From Labrys sp. WJW (lineage in GTDB: Bacteria; Pseudomonadota; Alphaproteobacteria; Rhizobiales; Labraceae): a DNA stretch of 62,138 nt. Below the pieces are notes generated by a model, which saw nothing but the letters and a program-made list of their open reading frames with translations, had not been told where the DNA came from and ran no database searches. The position numbers and the translations under genes are program-made. The DNA is taken from the NCBI RefSeq assembly GCF_001676615.1, contig NZ_LYXZ01000060.1, positions 1 to 62,138 of the forward strand, written 5' to 3'. Shown here one piece after another: positions 10,101 to 17,021 of this stretch. Numbering within the stretch: the stretch's first letter is position 1; every line of letters begins with the position of its first letter.

Positions 10101-10370
10101 GGCGCCGGTGCCGAGCTGCGCCGGCCCCTCGGCGTCACCGTGGTCGGTGGCCTGATCGTGTCGCAGATGCTCACCCTCTACATCACGCCGGTGGTCTATC
10201 TCGCCCTCGATCGTGTCGCCGGCTGGTTCACCCGCAAGCCGGAAGACCTGCCGGCGCGCACCGACGACGTCCTGCCCGAACCCGAGCAGCACGACGTCAG
10301 GCCGTCCGCGCCGGGCGAGCCGGCCATCGCCGCGGAGAAGAAGCCCGGCCTGATGACCGCGGCGGAGTAA
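7176..10370 (+). CDS. RND multidrug efflux transporter, MdtB/MdtC (HAE1) type
   Basis: 1064-residue inner-membrane proton/drug antiporter. The start is a TTG at 7176 with GGGAG eight bases upstream; the protein then reads LSELCIRRPVMTILLM, the normal RND N-terminus. The paired aspartates of TM4 that carry protons are present (GFVVDDAIV, D400-D401), as is the RND segment RFRPIMMTSLAAILGALPIALG near TM11. Twelve membrane helices and two large periplasmic loops fit the family length. The acidic C-terminal tail is poorly conserved. A hairpin element (10374-10456) follows directly. Confidence 0.93.
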   Translation: MLSELCIRRPVMTILLMVSFIAAGWFGYRQLPVAAVPRVDYPTISVTATLPGASPETMASSVAAILEKQFSAISGISTMSSTSYLGSTQIVLQFDLNRNVDGAALDVQAAIATAQRQLPNEMTTPPSFRKVNPADQPVIFMALTSDQARTSDIDRFAQSNIQPLLATLPGVAQVNIWGSQQYAVRVEADLDQLTARGLTLDDLQKAVAAANSNTPVGSTSNNGRNLILDATGPIRYAKGYMPIVVSSRNGAPVLLQDVARAVDSVENDKTAAWRNATRGIIIAIQRQPDANTVAVVDAVKNTLPKIRESLPVGVSLDMLLDRSVPIRAAVEDVEFTLGLSILLVIMVIYFFLRSARATLIPAIALPISLIGTFAGMYVLGFSIDNISLLALTLCVGFVVDDAIVMLENIVRHVELGQKPFAAALIGSREVGFTILAMTLSLIAVFIPVIFMGGIVGRMFSEFGYVMAIAILISGVVSLTLTPMLCSRLIKEHAEEKRPGLLLRLFEAGFNWLTRGYALTVRWAVNSPGFMLTVTAATFVVTAILFVNIPKGFFPQEDMGFVSVSTVGPDDVSFEAMMARQQAVVTELRKDPDVVSILSSIGGGATSQISSGSMNIQLRDKPARQDPIDVVIKRLSQEAAKVPGINTYFQAVQSINIGATRSRSQYQYALMSPDVDELRTNAQKLQARMAQIPGITGVNSDLQIKARDAVVSIDRDNAAKLGVTVDQIRSALYSAYGTSQVSTIYAPENTYEVILEASQAYSSPQDLMRKLNVRSSSGVLIPLDSVARIEQKPSAVSLSHIGQLPSVTISFNLQPGVALSQAVDAIQQATAELDIPKTISTQFQGTAQQFQDSLASMPLLLFAAVLVVYILLGILYESFIHPITILSGLPTAGIGALLTLQMFSMDLSIIAMIGLIMLIGIVKKNAIMMVDFAVQRRSAGLSAKEAIVEAAVLRFRPIMMTSLAAILGALPIALGHGAGAELRRPLGVTVVGGLIVSQMLTLYITPVVYLALDRVAGWFTRKPEDLPARTDDVLPEPEQHDVRPSAPGEPAIAAEKKPGLMTAAE

Positions 10371-10373
10371 CCC

Positions 10374-10456
10374 CCGGGTGCGCGGATGTCCCGTCCGCTC
10401 TTCGGAGCACTGCACCTTAATGTAAGGAAAAGCGGACGGGACGTCCGCGCACCCGG
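10374..10456. repeat. Paired-hairpin intergenic element, copy 1
   Basis: Two 26-base arms (10374-10399 and 10431-10456) are inverted copies with one mismatch. Each arm also contains its own short hairpin (GCGGAC-GGGAC-GTCCGC type). It lies four bases after the RND stop codon. The same core recurs in the element at 54021-54128. It may act as a transcript 3' end or stabiliser. Confidence 0.75.
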
Positions 10457-10492
10457 AAAGGCCTCATTTGCCCTCCGGCCGCTCTTTCGCTT

Positions 10493-11293
10493 ATGAAGGC
10501 TCCGTTTTTTCCGGATGCTTCTCCCATGCGCCTCAAGGCGATCTGCCGTATTGCCGCCGTCGCCCTGCTGGCCATGCCCCTGATCCCGCTGCAATGGCTG
10601 GCGGTGAGGCGGGACTGGGCATTGGCCCGCCGCCTGCCGGTATTTTTCCACCGTAGCGTGCTCGCCATCATCGGCGTCCGGGTTGCCGTCAACGGCACCC
10701 AGGCCCGGCAACGGCCTCTGCTCATCGTCGCCAACCATGTTTCCTGGCTCGACATCGTGGTGCTGGGCGCCCTGGCGCCCTTGTCCTTTATCGCCAAGAG
10801 CGAGGTGCGCGGCTGGCCGGTGATCGGCCTGTTCGCGAGGCTGCAGCGCTCGGTCTTCATCGAGCGCGAACGCCGCCACAAGACTGGCCATGCCACCGCT
10901 GCCATCGGCGCCAGGCTGAAGGCCGGCGATGCCATGGTGCTGTTCGGCGAGGGCACCACCGGCGATGGCGTGCATGTCCTGCCCTTCCGTTCCGCCCTGG
11001 TGGGAGCCGCGCGCGAGGCGCTCGACGGCGGCGAGGCGGCCGCCTATGTCCAGCCGCTCGCCTTGCGCTATGCCAAGCGCGGCGGGCTGCCGATTGGCCG
11101 CGGCGCCATGAAGGAGGTCGCCTGGATCGGTGACATGGACCTGGCGCCGCATCTCGTCGGCATTCTCTCAGGCCCGCCGATCGATGCGGTGGTGAGCTGG
11201 GGCGAAGTCCTGGCCTGCGATGCCGCCACCGACCGCAAGACCCTGACCCGCCAGCTCGAAGCCGATGTGCGCAGGCTGGTACGGGCGGGCTGA
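10493..11293 (+). CDS. 1-acyl-glycerol-3-phosphate acyltransferase family protein (PlsC-like)
   Basis: 266-residue acyltransferase expected to transfer an acyl chain to lysophosphatidate or a related lysolipid at the inner membrane. An N-terminal hydrophobic segment (about 15-35) precedes the catalytic H-x4-D box (NHVSWLD, His82/Asp87), the FIER block (about 122) and GEGTT (152-156), the full set of PlsC-family motifs. In some rhizobia such a gene makes ornithine lipids (OlsA) or acylates lysolipids; I cannot tell which applies. The start is uncertain: ATG 10493 has no clear ribosome site, and ATG 10526 is an alternative that keeps all motifs. Confidence 0.8.
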   Translation: MKAPFFPDASPMRLKAICRIAAVALLAMPLIPLQWLAVRRDWALARRLPVFFHRSVLAIIGVRVAVNGTQARQRPLLIVANHVSWLDIVVLGALAPLSFIAKSEVRGWPVIGLFARLQRSVFIERERRHKTGHATAAIGARLKAGDAMVLFGEGTTGDGVHVLPFRSALVGAAREALDGGEAAAYVQPLALRYAKRGGLPIGRGAMKEVAWIGDMDLAPHLVGILSGPPIDAVVSWGEVLACDAATDRKTLTRQLEADVRRLVRAG

Positions 11294-11302
11294 GGTGTTC
11301 CT

Positions 11303-12376
11303 TCACGCCTGCAGGGCAGGGGGAGGCGGATAGCCGAGTTCGGAGGCGATGAACGTCGCCAGTTTGGGGATATGAGGATTGCCTTTGGCCGCCAGGCCAT
11401 AGAGCTTCAAAGCCTCTTCGTAATTTTGATGGGCCTGCCACGGGTTCCGGCGGGCGTGACGAACACGCGCCAGAAACAGGTTGTTCAGGAAACAGTTGAA
11501 AGCATCGGAGCTATCGGCCTGTTCCAGCAACGCCTCGGCCTCGTCATAGCGTTCGAGCAGACACAGGGCGGCGCCTCGCGTTCCCCTCAACGTCGGGATG
11601 TCGGGGCCGAGAGAGGCCGCCAGAGCCGTCCAGCGATCCAGCGGCGCTGCCAGACCAGGGTGCCAATAATAAAGGGCGCGGGTGGCCAGATGATCGAGGA
11701 TCAGCAAGGCCTCGGCTGTCTGGGGATGCAACTCCAATTCACTCTCGAGCGATGCGATCAGATCCCCCCGCAACATTTCGCCGGTATCAATATCGAGCAA
11801 GGCCGCGATTCGACCGGATTGGCGGGTGGGTTCGGGAAGGGCTCCTAGGCCGTTCCAATATGAGCGCAACTTTTGTCGATAGACTTCCCAATATTGCAAA
11901 TACTCTCGATGATCAGCCTGTAGAACATGGCTCATGTGGTGAATATCGTTCGTCGTATTGGTCCGCGGAGTGAGATTGCCAAGGATCAGGCCTGCCTGAG
12001 TGACCATCATGATCACTGCTATCCAGGCGATACTATCGGGCAGGACGTTGCTGGCATAAAGCCAAATGGCGAATGCAAAGAGACTGAGGTCCATCAACGG
12101 CCCGGCAGCGGCGAAGAGAAAATTCGCGGCCTTGCTAGGGTGAATTGTGTAATAAGGATAAACTATACCGCAATCGATCGATGCTCCGACCCACAACGTG
12201 GTCTTTCCTAGGCGTTTGCGAAACAGTTCTCTGCCTCTGCCAAATCGAATTTCTCTGATTTGTATTCCGAAGATTCGCCCCATGATCGCATGAGCGATTT
12301 CATGCAACGCGACACCGGTCGCTAATGCAACGGGCACGACCAGAGGAAACAACACGACGAATAAAACCGGTGACAA
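11303..12376 (-). CDS. Membrane zinc metalloprotease, site-2 protease (M50)-like, with TPR-like tail
   Basis: 357-residue predicted intramembrane protease. The first membrane helix contains HEIAH (His25, Glu26, His29), the zinc-binding motif of M50 proteases. A second block AAAGPLMDL resembles the M50 GPxxN segment. A third, NLTPRTNTTND (Asn134-Asp144), matches the N-x2-P...D motif that supplies the third zinc ligand. About three to four helices lie in the first 135 residues. The remaining ~200 residues are soluble and helical, with TPR-like alternation (for example GTRGAALCLLERYDEAEALLEQA). I place the start at TTG 12376 because GGAGG lies seven bases upstream; the TTG at 12382 is only one base from it. 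Base composition around 11.8-12.5 kb is clearly more AT-rich than the neighbours, suggesting acquisition by transfer. Substrate unknown. Confidence 0.7.
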   Translation of the reverse strand: MSPVLFVVLFPLVVPVALATGVALHEIAHAIMGRIFGIQIREIRFGRGRELFRKRLGKTTLWVGASIDCGIVYPYYTIHPSKAANFLFAAAGPLMDLSLFAFAIWLYASNVLPDSIAWIAVIMMVTQAGLILGNLTPRTNTTNDIHHMSHVLQADHREYLQYWEVYRQKLRSYWNGLGALPEPTRQSGRIAALLDIDTGEMLRGDLIASLESELELHPQTAEALLILDHLATRALYYWHPGLAAPLDRWTALAASLGPDIPTLRGTRGAALCLLERYDEAEALLEQADSSDAFNCFLNNLFLARVRHARRNPWQAHQNYEEALKLYGLAAKGNPHIPKLATFIASELGYPPPPALQA

Positions 12377-12529
12377 ACGCAAACCTCCGGAGAGACAACA
12401 CTCGACTATTCAGTGTAGCGGAAGGAGCATCAAGGAATATTCGTTTCTGTTTGTTGATAATACCTGCGCGGTGCGATGCGATCCGCAACGGCGTGGAATT
12501 TTGAAGACCACAAAACGCGGCATGTTTTT

Positions 12530-13075
12530 TCACTGTGCGGTAGGTGTTCCAACATGGATGGCGCGAACAAAAGCCGCCAGGGCCGTCCTTATGGCTGCCG
12601 CGATCTCGGGATCGCTGGCCATGCCGGCGGCATCCAGCCGGGTCGCCAGCAAGGGCAGGGTGATCGAGGCTTCCTCGACGATGCGGGCGGACATCGTGGT
12701 CAGCACCAGGCGCAGGGCCGCCTGCGCGTCGCCTGCGCGCGGCGATGCGTTGAAGAGGGCGACCGGCTTGCCCGGGAATTCGAAGCTGCCGACCAGCCAG
12801 TCGAGCGCGTTCTTGAAGGAACCGGGAATGCCGCGGGCATATTCGGGGCAGGATATGAGGAGGCCATCGGCGGCACCGACCCGGTGTCGCAGGGCCATGA
12901 CGGTCTCGGGCGGATTGTCGTCATCGAGATCCGGATTGAAATGCGGCAAGGTGCCGATGCCCTGATAGGGTTCGATCTGCATGCCGGCCGGTGCCAGCAA
13001 TCCCGCGGCTTCAAGCAGCACGGTGTTCGACGAGCCGAGGCGGAGGCTGCCGGAGAGCGCGAGAAGTGTGATCAT
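12530..13075 (-). CDS. NADPH-dependent FMN reductase family protein
   Basis: 181-residue flavodoxin-fold reductase. ALSGSLRLGSSN at the N-terminus forms the FMN phosphate loop, and PEYARGIPGSFKNALDW (about 78-94) is the family signature around the isoalloxazine. Relatives reduce quinones, azo dyes or chromate, or supply reduced flavin to monooxygenases. No partner gene is adjacent; flavin-using monooxygenases occur 26 kb away. It is separated by 154 bases from the protease gene and probably transcribed alone. Confidence 0.85.
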   Translation of the reverse strand: MITLLALSGSLRLGSSNTVLLEAAGLLAPAGMQIEPYQGIGTLPHFNPDLDDDNPPETVMALRHRVGAADGLLISCPEYARGIPGSFKNALDWLVGSFEFPGKPVALFNASPRAGDAQAALRLVLTTMSARIVEEASITLPLLATRLDAAGMASDPEIAAAIRTALAAFVRAIHVGTPTAQ

Positions 13076-13302
13076 TGGCGAATCCGCGGCGGTTCCGAAT
13101 ACCTACTCTTACCAATGGCTGGACGGGCGGCAAGCACACGCGCAAGTGACCGGATGTTGACGAGATAGACGGCTGACATCCGCGCGCATGAGGCGTATTG
13201 TCGCGGATCTACAGGTCGCGCTCGTCGTGGCTGTTTCGGCGTCGGCACCCCGCCCGGCGTTCCACTTCGGTCGCGGCCTTCATTCCTTTCGGGAGTAGGA
13301 CC

Positions 13303-14163
13303 ATGACGATCAGAAATCCCGTCGAATGGGGTATCGATGCCGTCCGCGGTGCCGCCAATGGCGTGGGCGCGCTCGGCACCACCCTGCATCGCCCCGCCGC
13401 CCAGTTCGAAACCTCGGCTCCCATCGTCCGCCGGATCGGCTTTGCCGATCTGCGCGAGGTCCTGGCCAAGGGTTTCCAGGATTTCGGCGCCTATCGCACC
13501 GACGTCATCTTCATCGGCCTGATCTATCCGCTCGCCGGGCTGGTCCTGGCCCAGTTCGCCTTCGGCAACGGCATGCTGCCGATGCTTTTCCCGCTGGTAT
13601 CGGGCTTTGCGCTGGTTGGCCCGGTTGCCGCGATCGGTCTTTATGAAATGAGCCGCCGCCGCGAGCAGGGCCTCGAGGCCACCTGGGCGCATACGCTCGA
13701 CGTGGCCCGCTCGCCCAATTTCGGCGCCATCCTCGGGCTCAGCCTGATCCTGGCGGTGATCTTCGCGCTCTGGCTCGGCGTCGCCGCGCTGATCTATCGC
13801 TACACGCTCGGCCCGGCCCTGCCGGTCTCGGTCGCCGCCTTCGTCTCGGATGTCTTCACCACGCCTGCCGGCTGGGCGATGATCGTGCTCGGCGTCGGGG
13901 TAGGCTTCCTGTTCGCCCTGGCGGTGCTGGCGATCAGCGTGGTGTCGTTCCCCATGCTGCTTGACCGCAAGGTGAGGATCGGCACCGCCGTCAGGACCTC
14001 GGTGGATGTGGTGCGCGCCAATCCCGGCCCGATGCTGGCCTGGGGCTTCATCGTCGCCTGCGCCCTGGTGCTCGGCTCGCTGCCCGCACTGCTCGGCCTG
14101 ATCGTTGCCATGCCGGTGCTCGGCCACGCGACCTGGCACCTCTACCGCCGCGCGGTGGGTTAG
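13303..14163 (+). CDS. DUF2189-family integral membrane protein
   Basis: 286 residues with about six membrane helices. The N-terminal 45 residues are cytosolic; the family-like block RIGFADLREVLAKGFQDFGAYRTDVIFIGLIYPLAG follows. Then come the LVGPVAAIGLYEMSRRREQG loop and a C-terminal segment ending in GHATWHLYRRAV, all typical of DUF2189 proteins, whose function is unknown. The ATG at 13303 has GGGAG-TAGG just upstream and is preferred to a start at 13198. It is transcribed towards the anti-sigma gene, with a hairpin between them. Confidence 0.75.
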   Translation: MTIRNPVEWGIDAVRGAANGVGALGTTLHRPAAQFETSAPIVRRIGFADLREVLAKGFQDFGAYRTDVIFIGLIYPLAGLVLAQFAFGNGMLPMLFPLVSGFALVGPVAAIGLYEMSRRREQGLEATWAHTLDVARSPNFGAILGLSLILAVIFALWLGVAALIYRYTLGPALPVSVAAFVSDVFTTPAGWAMIVLGVGVGFLFALAVLAISVVSFPMLLDRKVRIGTAVRTSVDVVRANPGPMLAWGFIVACALVLGSLPALLGLIVAMPVLGHATWHLYRRAVG

Positions 14164-14181
14164 AAGGCGCTGGGTCTTGTC

Positions 14182-14204
14182 CTGCCCGGGCCTGTCCCGG
14201 GCAG
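14182..14204. terminator. GC-rich hairpin between convergent genes
   Basis: A perfect 9-base stem (CTGCCCGGG and its complement) encloses the loop CCTGT. It lies between the DUF2189 gene and the convergent anti-sigma gene. It lacks a U-tract, and its sequence matches half of the 35-bp repeat family found at 45668 and 48729, so it may be a solo repeat arm that also ends transcripts. Confidence 0.45.
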
Positions 14205-14241
14205 CCCGTGCCGGCATCTTCGCGATCCTGAAGGGCAGCCG

Positions 14242-15030
14242 TCACTTCGATGTCGCTTCGGCGAAATCCTGCTGGAATTGCTTCAGTTCCGGCTCGTTCA
14301 GGTCGGAGACCGCCCAAAAGTTCAGCCCTGCCTGGCTCCAGTTCAAGAGGCTATAGCCTTCGCGTTCGCCGGCGGGGGCAGAAGGCCCCGAGGCAGGCCA
14401 GATGAAGAGATTGATAACATGGCCGCTGCGCCGGTAGATCAGCGCGGCGACCACACGTCCCTTGAGATAGTCCACCCGCCCGCCGACCAGCGGGAAGCCA
14501 CGCGCCTTGAGGTCCACCACCGGCGGCGAGAAGTCGATCTTGCCGTTGAACCAGGGCTTGACGGTGTGCTGGTCGGAGGTTGCGACGTCGGTCAGGTGAT
14601 TGGCGAGCAGGGAGTGGACATGGCTGGAAATCAGTTCGTCCTCCAGCGAGGAACCGGGCTCGGGCCGCGTCGTCACGAACAGCACGCAGGCTGCCAGGAC
14701 GGCCAGCGATGGCAGCAGGCTCCAGCGCGTGAAACGGTCGACGAGCAGGCGCCAGTCGAGGCCGGCGAGGGTGGAAGTCCGGGAAGCGCCGGCTTCGCGG
14801 CGCAGGGCCGCCGCCACCCGGCCATGCAAGGCCGCGGAGGCCGGCCAGCGCACGCCGTCCTGGCTGATCATCGCCCGGATCGCCTCGATCTCGGCAAGCC
14901 GCGTGGTACAGTCGGGGCAGCCGGCCAGATGCTCCTCCACCCGCAAGGCATTGGCGGCGTCGAGTTCGCCATCGGCATAGAGCTGCAGCAGCCTGTCCCA
15001 GTCCTGATGGGGTGTCTCGGCCATGCTCAT
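14242..15030 (-). CDS. Membrane-anchored zinc-type anti-sigma factor
   Basis: 262 residues. The N-terminal domain has the zinc-binding anti-sigma signature H-x3-C-x2-C (His34, Cys38, Cys41 in EEHLAGCPDC). It is followed by one membrane helix (about 103-120) and a periplasmic C-terminal domain of ~140 residues that would sense the signal. The start at 15030 overlaps the stop of the sigma gene by four bases (ATGA) and is preceded by GGAGGAGAG, indicating strict co-expression. By family knowledge it holds the ECF sigma factor inactive until stress. Confidence 0.88.
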   Translation of the reverse strand: MSMAETPHQDWDRLLQLYADGELDAANALRVEEHLAGCPDCTTRLAEIEAIRAMISQDGVRWPASAALHGRVAAALRREAGASRTSTLAGLDWRLLVDRFTRWSLLPSLAVLAACVLFVTTRPEPGSSLEDELISSHVHSLLANHLTDVATSDQHTVKPWFNGKIDFSPPVVDLKARGFPLVGGRVDYLKGRVVAALIYRRSGHVINLFIWPASGPSAPAGEREGYSLLNWSQAGLNFWAVSDLNEPELKQFQQDFAEATSK

Positions 15031-15701
15031 GGCTCTCCTCCCGGCGTTGCCTGCCGGTTCTTCCAGGCCGCGGCGAACAGGGTGCGTGCGCGGGCGAGCC
15101 GCGACATCACCGTGCCCATGGGGGCCGCAATCGTTTCGGCGATCTCCCGATAGGAAAGCTCCTCCATTTCCCTGAGGACCAGGACCTCGCGGAAGGCCTC
15201 GGGCAGGCGCTTGAGAACCGCGCGGATCTCGCCCGCTTCAGCCTGCTGCAGCAAGGCGGCTTCCGGGCTCGCCTCGTCATGCGGCAGGTCGGTTCTCTCC
15301 TCCTCGCCTTCGCCGGCATCGAGCGGCTCTGTGCGGGGGCTGCGCTGGCGTGCCTGCCACCAGGAGCGATGGCAATTGCGCACGATGGTCAGGATCCAGG
15401 CGCGCGCGCTGCCGCCGCGATAGTCGCCAAAGCCGCGAAAGGCGCGCAGGAAGGCCTCCTGCACGATGTCCTCTGCCGTGTCGGCGTCGCGGCAGAGATA
15501 GCGCGCCAGATTATGCGCCGCGTCGAGATGCGGCAGCATCACGGCCTGGAACCGAGCGAGCGTATCGGCGTTCCCTGCCGTCCGTGCGGAAGGCTGCCCG
15601 TCTGCGGCCATGGTCCAGATGCCATGCCACCATGCGGCCAGCCGCCGGATCGACGGCAACAGCCAGGGAATGTCGGGATTCGCGCCGGCCTGCGCCGTCA
15701 T
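15027..15701 (-). CDS. ECF-family RNA polymerase sigma factor
   Basis: 224 residues. Region 2 contains RYLCRDADTAEDIVQEAFLRAFRGF and the -10 recognition helix GGSARAWILTIVRNCHRSW. Region 4 contains RLPEAFREVLVLREMEELSYREIAETIAAPMGTVMSRLARAR, the -35 helix-turn-helix. I chose ATG 15701, which has AAGGA about nine bases upstream. A GTG at 15722 and an ATG at 15611 are alternatives, and the ~30 residues before region 2 are not conserved. It is followed by its anti-sigma gene and preceded, 34 bases upstream, by a small membrane protein gene. Confidence 0.9.
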   Translation of the reverse strand: MTAQAGANPDIPWLLPSIRRLAAWWHGIWTMAADGQPSARTAGNADTLARFQAVMLPHLDAAHNLARYLCRDADTAEDIVQEAFLRAFRGFGDYRGGSARAWILTIVRNCHRSWWQARQRSPRTEPLDAGEGEEERTDLPHDEASPEAALLQQAEAGEIRAVLKRLPEAFREVLVLREMEELSYREIAETIAAPMGTVMSRLARARTLFAAAWKNRQATPGGEP

Positions 15702-15735
15702 GGCTGCTCGTCCTTCCCGCACAATCTTGGTTCGA

Positions 15736-16023
15736 TCAATGCGCAGCCCACCGCATCGCGACCTTGCCGGTCACCGGCACCGGCCGAGAAAAGGAATAGC
15801 TGAAATCCCGGGCCTGCGTGAGGGCGAAATTGTCGGCGGCGGCTTGAAGAGGGCACCGTGCCCCGACCAGGGCGGGCAGGGACAACAGGGCCAGTTGCAG
15901 GACGAGCCGCGCCAGGGCAGGGCGATAGAGGCGGTTGGCCGGGGGTATCTCGAAAAGGCTCTCACGCCAGCGACGGCCGGCACCGCTCTCGCCCGGTGAA
16001 GGAGGTTCGTCGGAATGGATCAT
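15736..16023 (-). CDS. Small single-pass membrane protein of the sigma/anti-sigma operon, unknown function
   Basis: 95 residues that I do not recognise. One membrane helix lies at about 37-55 (LARLVLQLALLSLPALVGA), leaving a basic, proline-containing N-terminus and a polar C-terminal domain of ~40 residues. A GGAG site lies seven bases upstream of the ATG. It ends just before the ECF sigma gene on the same strand, so it is probably the first gene of the operon. It could be a third component of the sensing pathway or a target of the sigma factor. Confidence 0.55.
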   Translation of the reverse strand: MIHSDEPPSPGESGAGRRWRESLFEIPPANRLYRPALARLVLQLALLSLPALVGARCPLQAAADNFALTQARDFSYSFSRPVPVTGKVAMRWAAH

Positions 16024-16254
16024 TTCGCGCTCCGGATAGGGAAGGTGGCTGCCAGCAGCCCATGCCGATCCAGATCGCGGTGATCGCTGTTTTATTCCCG
16101 AGCGTTCGATTTTTTCCGGCGCGGCTTGCGATGGACAGAAGGAGGCGGCGTAGGCGTGGCAAGCCGGTTTCCAGCTGAGGGCCGTCAGCCAAGAAACGCG
16201 TTGTCATGCCCTTCTTGCCACCTGCAGTGGCGCTGGCGATGACAAGCGTCCGAT

Positions 16255-16707
16255 TCACTTCTTCGCGGACGGATCCCAAGTCTCGTGAAATCCTGTTGCC
16301 GACGGCAGTGTCCAGTCTTCCAGTCTGAGCCGCGGAATTCGACTGAATTCGCCCACATTATTCGACACCAGAGTCAGCGATCGGGCGATGGCTTGCCCGG
16401 CGATCAGCAGGTCATAGGGCCCGATCGGCGTTCCAGCCGTAGCCAGAGCAGCCCTGATATCGCCGGCTTCGCGGGCATCGCCGTCATCGAGGTCGAGAAC
16501 CTCGAAATCACGCTTGATCAGACGGATGACCTCGAGATTGCGCTCGAGCTTCTGGCTGCGATAGGCGCCGTAATAGAGTTCATGCAGGACGATGGTGGGG
16601 AGGGCAATCTCACCCGGCTTGCACGCCAGTATGCGATCGAGCAGCGGACGTGAACGCTGGTTCTTGAGAGCAATGATCGCGTTTGTGTCGATGAGGTAGC
16701 GGATCAT
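16255..16707 (-). CDS. vapC: VapC-type PIN-domain toxin (ribonuclease)
   Basis: 150-residue PIN-domain protein. The acidic metal site is visible: Asp7 in YLIDTNAII, Glu43 in VLHELYYGAYR, Asp99 in GPYDLLIAGQA, and the SNN-x2-EF block near 116-121. VapC toxins cut tRNA or other RNAs to arrest translation. It overlaps the antitoxin gene by four bases (16704-16707), the standard vapBC arrangement. The toxin frame is intact, so the module is probably functional. Confidence 0.92.
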   Translation of the reverse strand: MIRYLIDTNAIIALKNQRSRPLLDRILACKPGEIALPTIVLHELYYGAYRSQKLERNLEVIRLIKRDFEVLDLDDGDAREAGDIRAALATAGTPIGPYDLLIAGQAIARSLTLVSNNVGEFSRIPRLRLEDWTLPSATGFHETWDPSAKK

Positions 16708-16964
16708 TCGAAGAACTCGTCGAGTCCGGACCGATCCGGTGTCGCCGGCTGCTCGCGGCCTTCGGCCAGAAAATCGTCGCTGAAACCAAGCTCGAGAGCC
16801 GCGCGCAGGGAGGCCCAGCTCTGGGCAGGGCCAGCACGGGGGCGCAGTATGAGAGCATCCCCCTCCCGGATGACCTCGACCTCATCGACCTGGAAGCGGA
16901 ATTCCTTCGGCAGGCGGACCGCTTGGGAATTCCCGGAACGAAAGACCTTGGCGTAGTGAGGCAT
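16704..16964 (-). CDS. vapB: VapB-type antitoxin, AbrB/MazE-like DNA-binding fold
   Basis: 86 residues. The N-terminal swapped-hairpin DNA-binding domain reads AKVFRSGNSQAVRLPKEFRF, followed by VEVIREGDALILRPR. The C-terminal acidic tail (GLDEFFE) would block the VapC active site. I place the start at ATG 16964, which has GGAA at usual spacing. ATG 16967 and ATG 16979 are possible, but the latter lies inside the operator palindrome and lacks a ribosome site. VapB-VapC complexes normally repress their own promoter. Confidence 0.88.
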   Translation of the reverse strand: MPHYAKVFRSGNSQAVRLPKEFRFQVDEVEVIREGDALILRPRAGPAQSWASLRAALELGFSDDFLAEGREQPATPDRSGLDEFFE

Positions 16965-16977
16965 CATCGATTCCGTC

Positions 16978-17011
16978 ATGGATGTATATACTCTATTGTA
17001 TATACATCCAT
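16978..17011. promoter_or_regulatory. vapBC operator, perfect 14-bp inverted repeat
   Basis: Arms 16978-16991 (core ATGTATATAC) and 16998-17011 (core GTATATACAT) are perfect inverted copies separated by the six bases TCTATT. The site directly precedes vapB, spans its probable -10 region and is the only such sequence nearby. It is the expected autoregulatory site of the VapB-VapC complex. Confidence 0.75.
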
Positions 17012-17021
17012 TCGGTCTCGG

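Noticed and set aside
6945..10415. A 1156-codon open frame on the minus strand opposite the RND pump gene
   Set aside because: It is a composition artefact of high-GC coding DNA: low-complexity Arg/Gly/Asp/His sequence, no ribosome site, no family resemblance, and it is fully antisense to a well-supported gene.
15962..16279. 105-codon minus-strand frame overlapping the small membrane protein gene
   Set aside because: No ribosome site, overlaps the start of the better-supported 95-residue gene and shows no recognisable pattern.
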